Below are positions 1-7,605 of a stretch of 23,588 nt of DNA, one piece after another (within the stretch, counting starts at the first letter, position 1; each line of letters opens with the position of its first letter). The notes below the pieces were generated by a model that was given only the letters and a program-made list of their open reading frames with translations, was not told where the DNA came from and did no database searches. The DNA comes from CBDUBS01 sp965365445 (GTDB taxonomy: Bacteria > Bacteroidota > Rhodothermia > Rhodothermales > DASSAV01), in assembly GCA_965365445.1 (NCBI GenBank), contig CBDUBS010000044.1, forward strand, positions 1 to 23,588, given 5' to 3'. Position numbers and translations under genes: made by a program.

Positions 1-1683
1 ACGCACTTCTTCGGCTTCTTCTCCACGTTCAACCCCGACGCCATCAAGGACGTCCGCCTGTTCAAAGGAGCGTACCCCGCCGAGTACGGAGGGCGCCTGG
101 GCTCCGTAATCGACATCTATAATAAGGAAGGGAACCGCAACGAGTTGCACGGAGGGCTGAGCGTGGGCCTGCTGGCCTCGCGGGCCATCGTGGAAGGGCC
201 GTACTCGAAAGGCTCCTGGATGTTCGCCGTCCGCCGCTCCACCATCGATCCGCTGCTGAGCGCCCTGCGATCCGCCGACGTCGAGAACATCCCCGACATG
301 TTCTATTTCTACGACGTCAACAGCAAGGTCAACTTCGATGCCGGGCGGAACGATAAGTTCAACGTGGCCGTGTATGCCGGCACGGACCGTCTGGATCTCA
401 AGTTCCTCGACGACGCCGGGGTAAACATTGCCCTGGGTAACCGCACGGCCAGCGTAAACTGGACGCACCTGTTCTCGAACCGGTTGTTCTCCAACTTCAC
501 GTTCACGTCCTCCCGTTACTTCAGCGACCCGGAAGCTGAGTTGGGAGGGACCGGCTTCTCCCGGCAGAACCGGGTGTTCGATACCTCGCTCAAAGGCGAT
601 TTCGAGTTCATCCCCACCGAACGGCATACCTTCAAAGGAGGATTCTGGGCGGGCAACTTCGTAATGAAGCTGCAAGATGAGTTCGATGAGCAGGTTACGC
701 TCGATGAACGCATCCAGACGGTGTACAGCTCGCTGTACCTCCAGGATACGTACCGCCCCGCTTCACAGTGGGTGCTCACCGGGGGGGTGCGGGCCAACTT
801 CTTCAAGGAGGGCAACTACCTGCGGCTCGAACCTCGGCTCTCCGCCGAGTACCGCCCCCTCGGATCGGTGCGCCTCCAGGCAGGTTACGGCAGGTATTAC
901 CAGTTCCTGACCCTCATTTCCAGCGAGCTTTTCTCGGCCTTCGACATCTGGCTTACGACGGATGAAGGAGTGCCTCCGGCCTATGGCGATCAGTTCGTGG
1001 CCGGGGTCAAAACGGCCCTCGGCAACGACGTTTACCTCGACGTGGAAGGATACTATCGCACCATGGAGGACCTGTTCGAGCTGAATCCCTTCCTCATCGA
1101 TGCGGCCGGCGTCGAGTACCGAAACATATTCCGCTACGGCGACGGCCACGCCTACGGAACCGAGTTCCTGCTGGAGAAATCCCGCGGAAAGATCAACGGA
1201 TTCGTCGGCTACACCCTCGGCCGCACCCGCCGCCGCTTCCCGAACATCAACGACATGCAGTTCTACTCACCGAAATACGACCGGACGCATGACGTAAACC
1301 TGGTCATGAATTACCGGATGGGCCGCAACTGGCGTCTCAGCAGCGTCTTTTCCTATGCGACCGGGCAGGCTTATACCGAGCCGGCGGGACAGTTCCGCCT
1401 CAAGGACTATCCGTTTTCCTCACAGCTGCCCAATGGGGTCATCAGCCGGTACAATGCCGCCAGGCTGCCCGCCTACCATCGGCTCGATCTGGGCCTGAGT
1501 AAGCTCGGCCGCTTCTTCGGCTTCGCCGATTACGAGTTGCAGCTCCAGGTAATCAATGTGTACAACCGCCGGAATATCTGGTTCTACTTCTTCGAGTTCG
1601 AGGACGACAACACCGTCAAGCGGAACGAGGTCCCGCAGATCCCGGTGCCTATCCCGAATGTCTCCCTGACCCTGAATTTCTGA
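1..1683 (+). CDS. TonB-dependent outer-membrane receptor, 3' part
   Basis: The frame is open from base 1, so the gene begins before the window; about 560 residues are present. The first residues (NPDAIKDVRLFKGAYPAEYG and the following GGRLGSVIDI) are the end of a TonB plug domain. The rest is a series of alternating aromatic and polar strands typical of a 22-strand barrel, ending in SLTLNF with the C-terminal Phe used for outer-membrane insertion. Family members import large or scarce solutes across the outer membrane using TonB energy. The substrate cannot be told from this part. The DUF4249-like lipoprotein gene starts 26 nt downstream, a common pairing in Bacteroidota, so the two are probably one operon and one complex. 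The TTG at 145 is only an internal codon. Confidence 0.93.
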   Translation, partial: THFFGFFSTFNPDAIKDVRLFKGAYPAEYGGRLGSVIDIYNKEGNRNELHGGLSVGLLASRAIVEGPYSKGSWMFAVRRSTIDPLLSALRSADVENIPDMFYFYDVNSKVNFDAGRNDKFNVAVYAGTDRLDLKFLDDAGVNIALGNRTASVNWTHLFSNRLFSNFTFTSSRYFSDPEAELGGTGFSRQNRVFDTSLKGDFEFIPTERHTFKGGFWAGNFVMKLQDEFDEQVTLDERIQTVYSSLYLQDTYRPASQWVLTGGVRANFFKEGNYLRLEPRLSAEYRPLGSVRLQAGYGRYYQFLTLISSELFSAFDIWLTTDEGVPPAYGDQFVAGVKTALGNDVYLDVEGYYRTMEDLFELNPFLIDAAGVEYRNIFRYGDGHAYGTEFLLEKSRGKINGFVGYTLGRTRRRFPNINDMQFYSPKYDRTHDVNLVMNYRMGRNWRLSSVFSYATGQAYTEPAGQFRLKDYPFSSQLPNGVISRYNAARLPAYHRLDLGLSKLGRFFGFADYELQLQVINVYNRRNIWFYFFEFEDDNTVKRNEVPQIPVPIPNVSLTLNF

Positions 1684-1709
1684 GTACGATCCTGACGATC
1701 CTTACCGTA

Positions 1710-2606
1710 ATGAAAACGACTGCTCTGTATCTATCCCTGCTTTCCGCCCTTCTGCTGCTCGCGGCGTGCGATTCGACCGACCCCGGAGAGGTGGAAACCG
1801 AATACTTCGTTGAATCCTATCAGGTAGCCGGCGAGCCCATCGGGCCGGTCCGGCTCAGCCGAACCGCCGACATAAACGCACGCTACGACTTCGATGAACT
1901 GGCCGTATCGGGCGCCTCCGTAAATGTGCTGCTGGTCGGGGCCGGCGGCGCCGTGGAGTCCACATTTCCCCTCACCGAGCAGGCCGGACGGAAAGGGGTG
2001 TACATTCCCTCCGGCGACCACCGTGTCCTTTCCGGGAGAACCTACCGGCTCGAAATAGCCGTCCCGGCCACGGGGGACCGTGTTTCCGCTTCCACCACCG
2101 TGCCGGAGGCCTTTCGGCTCGTGGAAGCCAACGCGGATACCATCGTGTATCAGGGAGCCGAGCAGCTGAAGGTCAGGGTTACCCGAAGCGGTTATCCGGG
2201 TCGCCCGGCCATTTACGTGTTCCAGACGGAAGCGCTCGATCCCCGTCCCGAGGCCCTGACACCCTACGCCGCCAACCTGTTCGACAACGATGCGTTCACG
2301 CTCGATGAAGTCCGTATCGTCTCCTCGACGCCGCTGAACGAGGCCAACTATACGGCCCACGCCGATGGTACGCTGTCCATGGAAATGCCTTGGATCATGA
2401 TTTATTTCTACGGTCCGCAACGCACCGCCATCAACGCCATCGACGATAACCTGTACGATTTCATAAGCTCCTATTTCGTGCAACAGGGCGGCTCTACGCT
2501 GTCCCCCGGCGAAATACCCAACATCCTGGATCACGTAGAAGGAGGTACCGGGGTGTTCGGCAGCTACGCGACCCTGAAATACACCTTTTACGTGCGGCGT
2601 AATTAG
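1710..2606 (+). CDS. DUF4249-like outer-membrane lipoprotein
   Basis: The protein has 298 residues. A lysine-led hydrophobic signal ends in the lipobox LLAAC, with the acylated Cys at residue 20, followed by an acid-rich stretch (DSTDPGEVE) that suits surface display in Bacteroidota. The body is beta-rich. It begins with strands around ASVNVLLVGAGG and SGRTYRLEIAVP, like the DUF4249 family, whose members sit beside TonB-dependent receptors and are thought to act with them at the cell surface. The start is the ATG 26 nt after the receptor stop, with no clear Shine-Dalgarno. Its role is inferred from the neighbour. The family assignment is by overall pattern, not by a hallmark catalytic motif, so another SusD- or DUF4249-like accessory lipoprotein is possible. 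Confidence 0.78.
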   Translation: MKTTALYLSLLSALLLLAACDSTDPGEVETEYFVESYQVAGEPIGPVRLSRTADINARYDFDELAVSGASVNVLLVGAGGAVESTFPLTEQAGRKGVYIPSGDHRVLSGRTYRLEIAVPATGDRVSASTTVPEAFRLVEANADTIVYQGAEQLKVRVTRSGYPGRPAIYVFQTEALDPRPEALTPYAANLFDNDAFTLDEVRIVSSTPLNEANYTAHADGTLSMEMPWIMIYFYGPQRTAINAIDDNLYDFISSYFVQQGGSTLSPGEIPNILDHVEGGTGVFGSYATLKYTFYVRRN

Positions 2607-2721
2607 CCCCCCCCCGACTCCACCAGTTCGTTACAAAGCATCCGGCCCGTGGGGGCGATATTTCCGCAACCGGCCCCGGAGTTCGGGGCCCGGCCGGCGA
2701 ACCAGCGGAGCGCTCCCGGAT
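2607..2721 (+). promoter_or_regulatory. Gap before otsA with C-tract and GC-rich hairpin
   Basis: A run of nine C (2607-2615) directly follows the TAG stop of the upstream lipoprotein gene. Further on, GGCCCCG (2672-2678) and CGGGGCC (2684-2690) form a perfect 7-bp stem with a 5-nt loop, extendable by two pairs with one bulged C. No T-run follows, so it is not a standard terminator. It lies about 30 nt before the otsA ATG and could be a weak terminator for the first operon or a leader hairpin for otsA. No clear promoter motif was found here. Confidence 0.35.
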
Positions 2722-4071
2722 ATGATTGTCGCGGCAAACAGAGGACCCATAAGACAAACGGAATCGGGCTGGCAGCCGTCGGTCGGCGGCCTGGCTACGG
2801 CCCTGCTGCCGGTGCTGGAAGATCGGGGCGGCGTCTGGGTGTGCGCGAAAGACGAGGCGGACGCCCCCGAACGGCAGCCGTATCCGGAAGAATCCACCCG
2901 CCTGGTGGTGCGCCGCATTGGGCTCAGCGAAGCCGAAATCGAGAAGTATTATCTCGGTATGGCCAACAGCATCCTGTGGCCGCTCTCGCACTACATGATC
3001 CACCTGCTCCAGTTCGAACGGAGTTACATGCGGGTGTACCGTAAGGTCAACAGACGGTTTGCGGCCGCCGTTATCGAAGAAAGTACCGAAACCGACCTGA
3101 TCTGGATTCAGGATTACCACCTCATGCTCGCCGCCGAAGCCGTTCGGGAGCAGCGCCCCGGAGCCCGGATCGGGTATTTCTGGCATATCCCGTGGCCGGC
3201 CATGGAAGTGCTCCGCATTCTTCCCTGGGCCCGGGAACTCGTCCGGGGGCTGCTCGCCTGCAACCTCATCGGCTTCCACGTAGACGAGTACGTCGAGAAC
3301 TTCCTCGAAAGCGCCCGCGTGCTTCTCGGAGCCCGGGTAACCGGAAACACGGTGGAGTACGAAGGCCGCCGAACGAAAGTCGAGGCCCACCCTATCGGCA
3401 TCGACGTGCAGCAGTTCCAGCGGCTTTCAGAGGACGCCGAAGCCGAGGCGCAGGTGTTCCGCCGGGAGGCCGGCACCGAAAAGCTCATCGTCGGCGTGGA
3501 CCGGCTGGACTACACCAAGGGCATCATGGAACGGCTGCTCGCATTCGAGCAGATCCTTCAGGAAAAACCGGAGGTCCGTGGGTACGTGTCGCTGTTTCAG
3601 GTGGCTACCCCCAGCCGCACCGAGGTGGAGTCGTACCGGCAGTTGAAACGCGAGGTGGACGAAACCGTCGGGCGGATCAACGGAATGTACGCCCACGGCA
3701 ACTGGGTGCCGGTACGGTATCGGTATCGTACCCTGCCCCCGGAGGAACTCGCCGCGCTCTACCGCGCCGCCGACGTCATGCTCGTTACGCCCCTTCGGGA
3801 CGGCATGAACCTGGTCGCCCACGAATTCGTCGCCGCCGCAAAGGATGGTATGCTCATCCTCTCCGAAATGACCGGCGCGGCCTACCTCATGCCCGAGGCC
3901 GTCCTCGTGAACCCGTACGATCGCAAGGCGCTGATAGCCGCCGTGGTGGAAGCCCTGGAAATGGACCCTGCCGAACGCGCTCGCCGGATGGCAGCCCTGA
4001 AAACCGTCGTTGCCGGCCTCGACGTACACGAGTGGGCCGGCCGCTTTCTCGATGCCCTCGAAACCACCTGA
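2722..4071 (+). CDS. otsA: Trehalose-6-phosphate synthase (GT20)
   Basis: The enzyme joins UDP- or ADP-glucose to glucose-6-phosphate to give trehalose-6-phosphate in the cytoplasm. Its 449 residues fit bacterial OtsA. The GT20 landmarks are all present: NRGP at 6-9, the glycine loop GG at 22-23, QDYH with D131 and H133, GVDRLDYTKG with R261 and K266 (phosphate and nucleotide-sugar contacts), and LRDGMNLVAHEF with D360 and E368, nearly the same numbering as E. coli OtsA. The ATG at 2722 gives MIVAANRGP, the usual start of the fold; GGAG lies 11 nt upstream. The gene overlaps otsB by 20 bp. Trehalose is a compatible solute and stress protectant, so the operon fits a salt, heat or drying response, though no stress promoter is visible. 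Confidence 0.96.
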   Translation: MIVAANRGPIRQTESGWQPSVGGLATALLPVLEDRGGVWVCAKDEADAPERQPYPEESTRLVVRRIGLSEAEIEKYYLGMANSILWPLSHYMIHLLQFERSYMRVYRKVNRRFAAAVIEESTETDLIWIQDYHLMLAAEAVREQRPGARIGYFWHIPWPAMEVLRILPWARELVRGLLACNLIGFHVDEYVENFLESARVLLGARVTGNTVEYEGRRTKVEAHPIGIDVQQFQRLSEDAEAEAQVFRREAGTEKLIVGVDRLDYTKGIMERLLAFEQILQEKPEVRGYVSLFQVATPSRTEVESYRQLKREVDETVGRINGMYAHGNWVPVRYRYRTLPPEELAALYRAADVMLVTPLRDGMNLVAHEFVAAAKDGMLILSEMTGAAYLMPEAVLVNPYDRKALIAAVVEALEMDPAERARRMAALKTVVAGLDVHEWAGRFLDALETT

Positions 4072-4795
4072 ATCCGTCGTGTCGTCAACCCGGCCTTCCG
4101 ATACCCCTCCCGTCGTCGAACGCCCGCTGCTCCTGCTCGATTACGACGGTACGCTCGCCCCTTTCCACGAGGACCCGCTGCAAGCCTATCCCTTCGCGGG
4201 GGTTTCGGAACTGCTCGAACGGCTTGGCCGCACCCACCCGCTCTGGATCATCACGGGCCGGCGCCTGGCCGACCTCGAAATACTGCTGAACCTTCCCCTG
4301 AACGCCGTAGGTATGCATGGCGCCCAGGAAGGCGTCATCGGAGGGGATGTGCACTTGCATATCGCCCCGGATGTGGAAGAAAAACTCCGACGATTACGCG
4401 CCGCCCTCCCGGATATACCCGGCCTGCGTTTGGAAGAAAAGGGTCCCGCTTTCGCCCTGCACTACCGGGGCGCCCCGAACGAGGATCGTATGGTCTCGGC
4501 GCTGAAAACGTGGGCCGCCGACGTGCCGGAGGGAATCGACGCCATCTGGGGGAAGAAGGTGCTCGAAATGCGGCCCGCCGGAGTCACCAAAGGAACGGCT
4601 GTCCGCCGTCTCGCGAAACAACACCCCGGCCGTATGCCGGTATTCCTCGGCGATGACGTAACCGATGAAGAAGCGTTCGAAGCGCTCGGAGATGAAGCGG
4701 TTACGATAAAGGTAGGGCCGGAGCCTACACGGGCGCGGTACCGCCTGCCCGACATCGAAGCCGTAGTACGCTACCTGCAACGGTATGCCGGATGA
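4052..4795 (+). CDS. otsB: Trehalose-6-phosphate phosphatase (HAD)
   Basis: It removes phosphate from trehalose-6-phosphate to give trehalose. HAD motif I is LLDYDGTLAPF (nucleophile and acid/base Asp at 30 and 32 from the chosen start), motif II is the Thr in WIITGR, motif III the Lys in GVTKGTAVRR, and motif IV LGDDVTDEEAF. The length of 247 residues is typical. The start is uncertain: ATG 4052 overlaps otsA by 20 bp, while GTG 4079 would begin just after the otsA stop and give a shorter Pro/Ser-rich tail; neither has a Shine-Dalgarno. The 3' end overlaps the next gene by ATGA, so translation of the three genes is probably coupled. Confidence 0.94.
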   Translation: MPSKPPESVVSSTRPSDTPPVVERPLLLLDYDGTLAPFHEDPLQAYPFAGVSELLERLGRTHPLWIITGRRLADLEILLNLPLNAVGMHGAQEGVIGGDVHLHIAPDVEEKLRRLRAALPDIPGLRLEEKGPAFALHYRGAPNEDRMVSALKTWAADVPEGIDAIWGKKVLEMRPAGVTKGTAVRRLAKQHPGRMPVFLGDDVTDEEAFEALGDEAVTIKVGPEPTRARYRLPDIEAVVRYLQRYAG

Positions 4796-5226
4796 ACCGC
4801 CTGCACGCCGTCACCGAATTGTTCGCCGCGTCCGCTCCGGAAGAACGGCTGGCGCTGCTGGCGGACTACGCCGAACGGCTGCCTTCCTTGCCGCCTGAGC
4901 GCGCCGCCGAACGCGATGCCGGCCTCTACATCGTGGAAGGATGCCGGTCGGGGGTGTTTTTCCGCGTCGGCCTCACCGACGGCCTGCTCCGCATCCACGC
5001 CGACGCGCCCGCAGAAGTCCCTGTACCCAGGGGGTTTGTCGCGCTGCTCATTGAACTGTTCGACGGCGTCCCTCCGGAAACGGTAGGAACCATACCCGGG
5101 GATTGGCTGGATAGGCTGCACCTGACCGGCGTGCTCGGTTTGCAGCGAAGGGCGGGCCTGACGGCCATTCTCGAACGTCTTCGCACCGAGGCCGGCAAAC
5201 ATGCACACCGCCCCTCTACTATATGA
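4792..5226 (+). CDS. SufE-like sulfur acceptor protein
   Basis: The protein has 144 residues, the usual size for SufE. The conserved block YIVEGCRSGVFF carries Cys51, matching the SufE cysteine that takes persulfide sulfur from the SufS cysteine desulfurase for Fe-S cluster building. The C-terminal helix LGLQRRAGLTAILERLR replaces the common SRxNGLxAM motif. The start codon lies in an ATGA overlap with the otsB stop, so it is translated as part of the trehalose operon. No sufS or other suf genes are in the window. The functional link to trehalose is unknown and may be only shared transcription. The gene ends tail to tail with kbl, overlapping by 8 bp. Confidence 0.87.
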   Translation: MNRLHAVTELFAASAPEERLALLADYAERLPSLPPERAAERDAGLYIVEGCRSGVFFRVGLTDGLLRIHADAPAEVPVPRGFVALLIELFDGVPPETVGTIPGDWLDRLHLTGVLGLQRRAGLTAILERLRTEAGKHAHRPSTI

Positions 5227-6406
5227 CCCCGTGCTTGCGCCCTACGGTTTCAAACGCATCGATGCAACGGTCGAGCTGCTCCCGGGTGTGGGCCGCCGAC
5301 ACCTGAACCCGGATGCGGGCCTGACCCTTCGGGACCACCGGAAAGCTGAATCCGATAACGTAGATGTCCTGCTCCAGCATGTCACGGGCTACCGTCTGCG
5401 CCAGCACCGCATCGTACAGCATGATCGGGACGATCGGGTGCACCCCGGCCCGGATGTCGAATCCCCTCCCTGTCATCTGCTCCCGGAAATACCGGGTGTT
5501 GGCCTCCAGTCGGTCTCGAAGCGTTGTGACGCCCGAAAGCATCTCCAGCACCCGAAGCGTCGTGTAGACGATGGCAGGGGCCACGGAGTTGGAAAACAGG
5601 TACGGACGGGAGCGCTGCCTGAGCAGATCGATGATCGGCTGCCGCCCGGTCGTGAAGCCGCCCGATGCGCCGCCCATCGCTTTGCCGAGGGGGCTCGTCA
5701 CTACATCCACCCGCCCCATCACGCCGCACTGCTCGATGGAGCCTCTCCCCGTGGGCCCGAAAAACCCCGTCGCATGGCTGTCGTCCACCATCACCAGCGC
5801 TCCATACCGTTCGGCCAGATCGCAGATCTCCTCCAGCCGGGCTACGTCGCCGTCCATGCTGAACACCCCGTCCGTCGCGACGAGCCGGATGCGCGCCGAC
5901 TGCGTTTCCCTCAGGGCCGCCTCCAGTTCGTTCATGTCGCTGTGGGCGTATCGGCGGCGCTCGGCCTTGCACAACCGGATGCCGTCGATAATGCTGGCGT
6001 GGTTGAGCGCGTCGCTGATTACCGCGCAATCCTCGTCCAGGATCGTCTCGAACAACCCGCCGTTGGCGTCGAAACACGACGAGTACAGGATCGTGTCGTC
6101 GGTATGCAGAAACGCGGCCAGCCCGGCTTCCAGTTCTTTGTGGATGTCCTGCGTGCCGCAGATGAACCGGACGGACGACAGCCCGAATCCGTAGCGCTCC
6201 AACCCCTCCCGCGCCGCCCGGATCAGATCGGGGTGGTCGGCCAGCCCCAGGTAATTGTTCGCGCAAAAGTTGACGACTTCCCGCCCGTGATTCACCTCGA
6301 TCTCGGCTCCCTGAGGCGAAGTAATGATGCGTTCCTCCTTGTACAGCCCGGACGCACGGATTTCTTCAAGAAGGGCTGTGAAATGACGCGAAGCAGAATC
6401 TACCAT
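5219..6406 (-). CDS. kbl: Glycine C-acetyltransferase (2-amino-3-ketobutyrate CoA ligase)
   Basis: This PLP enzyme cleaves 2-amino-3-ketobutyrate with CoA to glycine and acetyl-CoA, the second step of threonine breakdown. Its 395 residues match the alpha-oxoamine synthase family. Visible motifs are FCANNYLGLADHP near 47-60, RFICGTQDIHKELE near 80-93, VDDSHATGFFGPTGRGS with the PLP-contacting Asp208 and His211, and SPLGKAMGGASGG with the Schiff-base Lys242. Related family members (AONS, KAPA synthase, ALAS) are less likely because the dehydrogenase making its substrate lies 80 bp upstream on the same strand. The start ATG gives MVDSASRHF, a normal Kbl N-terminus. Confidence 0.95.
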   Translation of the reverse strand: MVDSASRHFTALLEEIRASGLYKEERIITSPQGAEIEVNHGREVVNFCANNYLGLADHPDLIRAAREGLERYGFGLSSVRFICGTQDIHKELEAGLAAFLHTDDTILYSSCFDANGGLFETILDEDCAVISDALNHASIIDGIRLCKAERRRYAHSDMNELEAALRETQSARIRLVATDGVFSMDGDVARLEEICDLAERYGALVMVDDSHATGFFGPTGRGSIEQCGVMGRVDVVTSPLGKAMGGASGGFTTGRQPIIDLLRQRSRPYLFSNSVAPAIVYTTLRVLEMLSGVTTLRDRLEANTRYFREQMTGRGFDIRAGVHPIVPIMLYDAVLAQTVARDMLEQDIYVIGFSFPVVPKGQARIRVQVSAAHTREQLDRCIDAFETVGRKHGVI

Positions 6407-6486
6407 GGCAGTCGCCCGAAGGTGTTTGCGATAATGAAACCGGACCGGCCGTATCCGTCGGACCGATGTACTTCAAGAGTATCTCT

Positions 6487-7428
6487 TCAGGGCGTCACTG
6501 TCAACTTGTCGAGCATGTCCCGCACGATATCTTTCAACTCCCATTCATGGCGCCACCCCCAGTCGCGGCGAGCTTCCGTATCATCGATCTCGGCAGGCCA
6601 GGAGTCTGCGATGGCCTGATGGTAGTCCGGATCATATCGGCAGGTAAACGCCGGCAGATGTTCCTGCAGGCACGTTGCCAGTTCCTCCGCCGAGAAACTG
6701 ACGGCAGCCAGATTGTAACTGGTCCGGATGTGAATGGAGGAGGACGGCGCTCGCATGAGTTCCAGGGCAGCCCGGATGGCATCCGGCATGTACATCATCG
6801 GCAGCCGCGTATCCGGACGCACGAAACAGGTATACGAACCCTGCTGGAGGGCGGAGTAAAAAATCTCGACGGCGTAATCGGTGGTGCCGCCGCCGGGGGG
6901 CGCCGTGTAACTGATGATCCCCGGATACCGGAGGCTGCGGACATCCACACCGAACCGCTCGGCATAATACCGGCAAAGCAGCTCGCCGGCTACCTTGGTG
7001 ACGCCGTACATCGTGGTCGGGTCGAGCGTGGTATGTTGGGGGGTGTTTCGATGGGGTGTATTCGGTCCGAACACGGCAATCGAACTGGGCCAGAACACTT
7101 TCAGGCTTTTCCGACGGGCCAGGTCGAGTACGTGTTTCAGCCCGTTGATGTTGACGTCCCAGGCCAGATCCGGCTGGTGCTCGCCCCGGGCGGAAAGCAA
7201 ACTCGCGAGGTGAAACACCGTATCCGCCCGGTGCCGCTCCACCAGACGCTCCAGGCGTTCGGCATCCAGTACGTCGAGCACTTCGTAACCGGCCGCATGG
7301 CCATTGACGGAATTCGACGGAACGACGTCGGTAGCCAGTATGGCTTCCCGGCCGTACGACCGGCGCAGCGCCTCGACCAGATCGCTTCCGATCTGCCCCC
7401 GTGCGCCGGTGACAAGGATTCGCTTCAT
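6487..7428 (-). CDS. L-threonine 3-dehydrogenase, SDR/epimerase type
   Basis: It oxidises threonine to 2-amino-3-ketobutyrate with NAD+, feeding Kbl. The protein is 313 residues from ATG 7428, which places the Rossmann motif TGARGQIG (G8, G11, G14) right at the N-terminus. An in-frame extension up to 7557 is Arg-rich and unlike the family, so it was rejected. The catalytic set is SSIAVFG near 115-121 and Y141-x3-K145 in YGVTKVAGE. The short-chain (epimerase-like) threonine dehydrogenase is the form described in Bacteroidetes, unlike the zinc enzyme of E. coli. The annotation rests on this similarity plus the adjacent kbl; a sugar-nucleotide epimerase is the main alternative but fits the context poorly. 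Confidence 0.9.
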   Translation of the reverse strand: MKRILVTGARGQIGSDLVEALRRSYGREAILATDVVPSNSVNGHAAGYEVLDVLDAERLERLVERHRADTVFHLASLLSARGEHQPDLAWDVNINGLKHVLDLARRKSLKVFWPSSIAVFGPNTPHRNTPQHTTLDPTTMYGVTKVAGELLCRYYAERFGVDVRSLRYPGIISYTAPPGGGTTDYAVEIFYSALQQGSYTCFVRPDTRLPMMYMPDAIRAALELMRAPSSSIHIRTSYNLAAVSFSAEELATCLQEHLPAFTCRYDPDYHQAIADSWPAEIDDTEARRDWGWRHEWELKDIVRDMLDKLTVTP

Positions 7429-7554
7429 TCTATTGACAAACGGATTGATTCTGGCGGCCGCCGATGTGGATGGCTGCCGGCGCGCCGCCCCCTCATGTAT
7501 GCGTACGGAAGGTCGGAGATTCCTGATTAATGCCGTAATACCGCTACGAACAGA

Positions 7555-7562
7555 CAAAGATA
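7555..7562 (-). promoter_or_regulatory. Candidate Bacteroidetes-type -7 promoter element for tdh-kbl
   Basis: Read on the minus strand this is TATCTTTG, an exact match to TAnnTTTG, the -7 consensus of Bacteroidetes primary sigma factors. Transcription would begin a few bases downstream and give a leader of roughly 120 nt before the tdh ATG. A clear TTTG -33 element is missing at the normal distance. It is the best promoter motif in the 177-bp gap between the NUDIX gene and tdh. Confidence 0.45.
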
Positions 7563-7571
7563 TGACGCCGC

Positions 7572-7589
7572 CTTTCCATCGTCGGAAAG
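7572..7589. promoter_or_regulatory. Inverted repeat CTTTCC-N6-GGAAAG upstream of tdh
   Basis: Two perfect 6-bp half sites separated by ATCGTC lie 9 bp upstream of the TATCTTTG motif, in the spacer/-33 region of that putative promoter. The size and placing suit the operator of a dimeric regulator. It may instead be an RNA hairpin just after the NUDIX gene stop (7606), but no T-run follows on the minus strand. Confidence 0.35.
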
Positions 7590-7605
7590 AATATGGAAGG
7601 AATAG

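Noticed and set aside
3192..4289. 365-codon plus-strand frame across otsA and otsB
   Set aside because: Highly Arg/Pro-rich, out of frame with two complete and well-conserved enzymes.
5201..6619. 472-codon plus-strand frame opposite kbl
   Set aside because: It is a mirror of the GC-rich codon use of kbl, with no domain; the kbl strand has all catalytic motifs.
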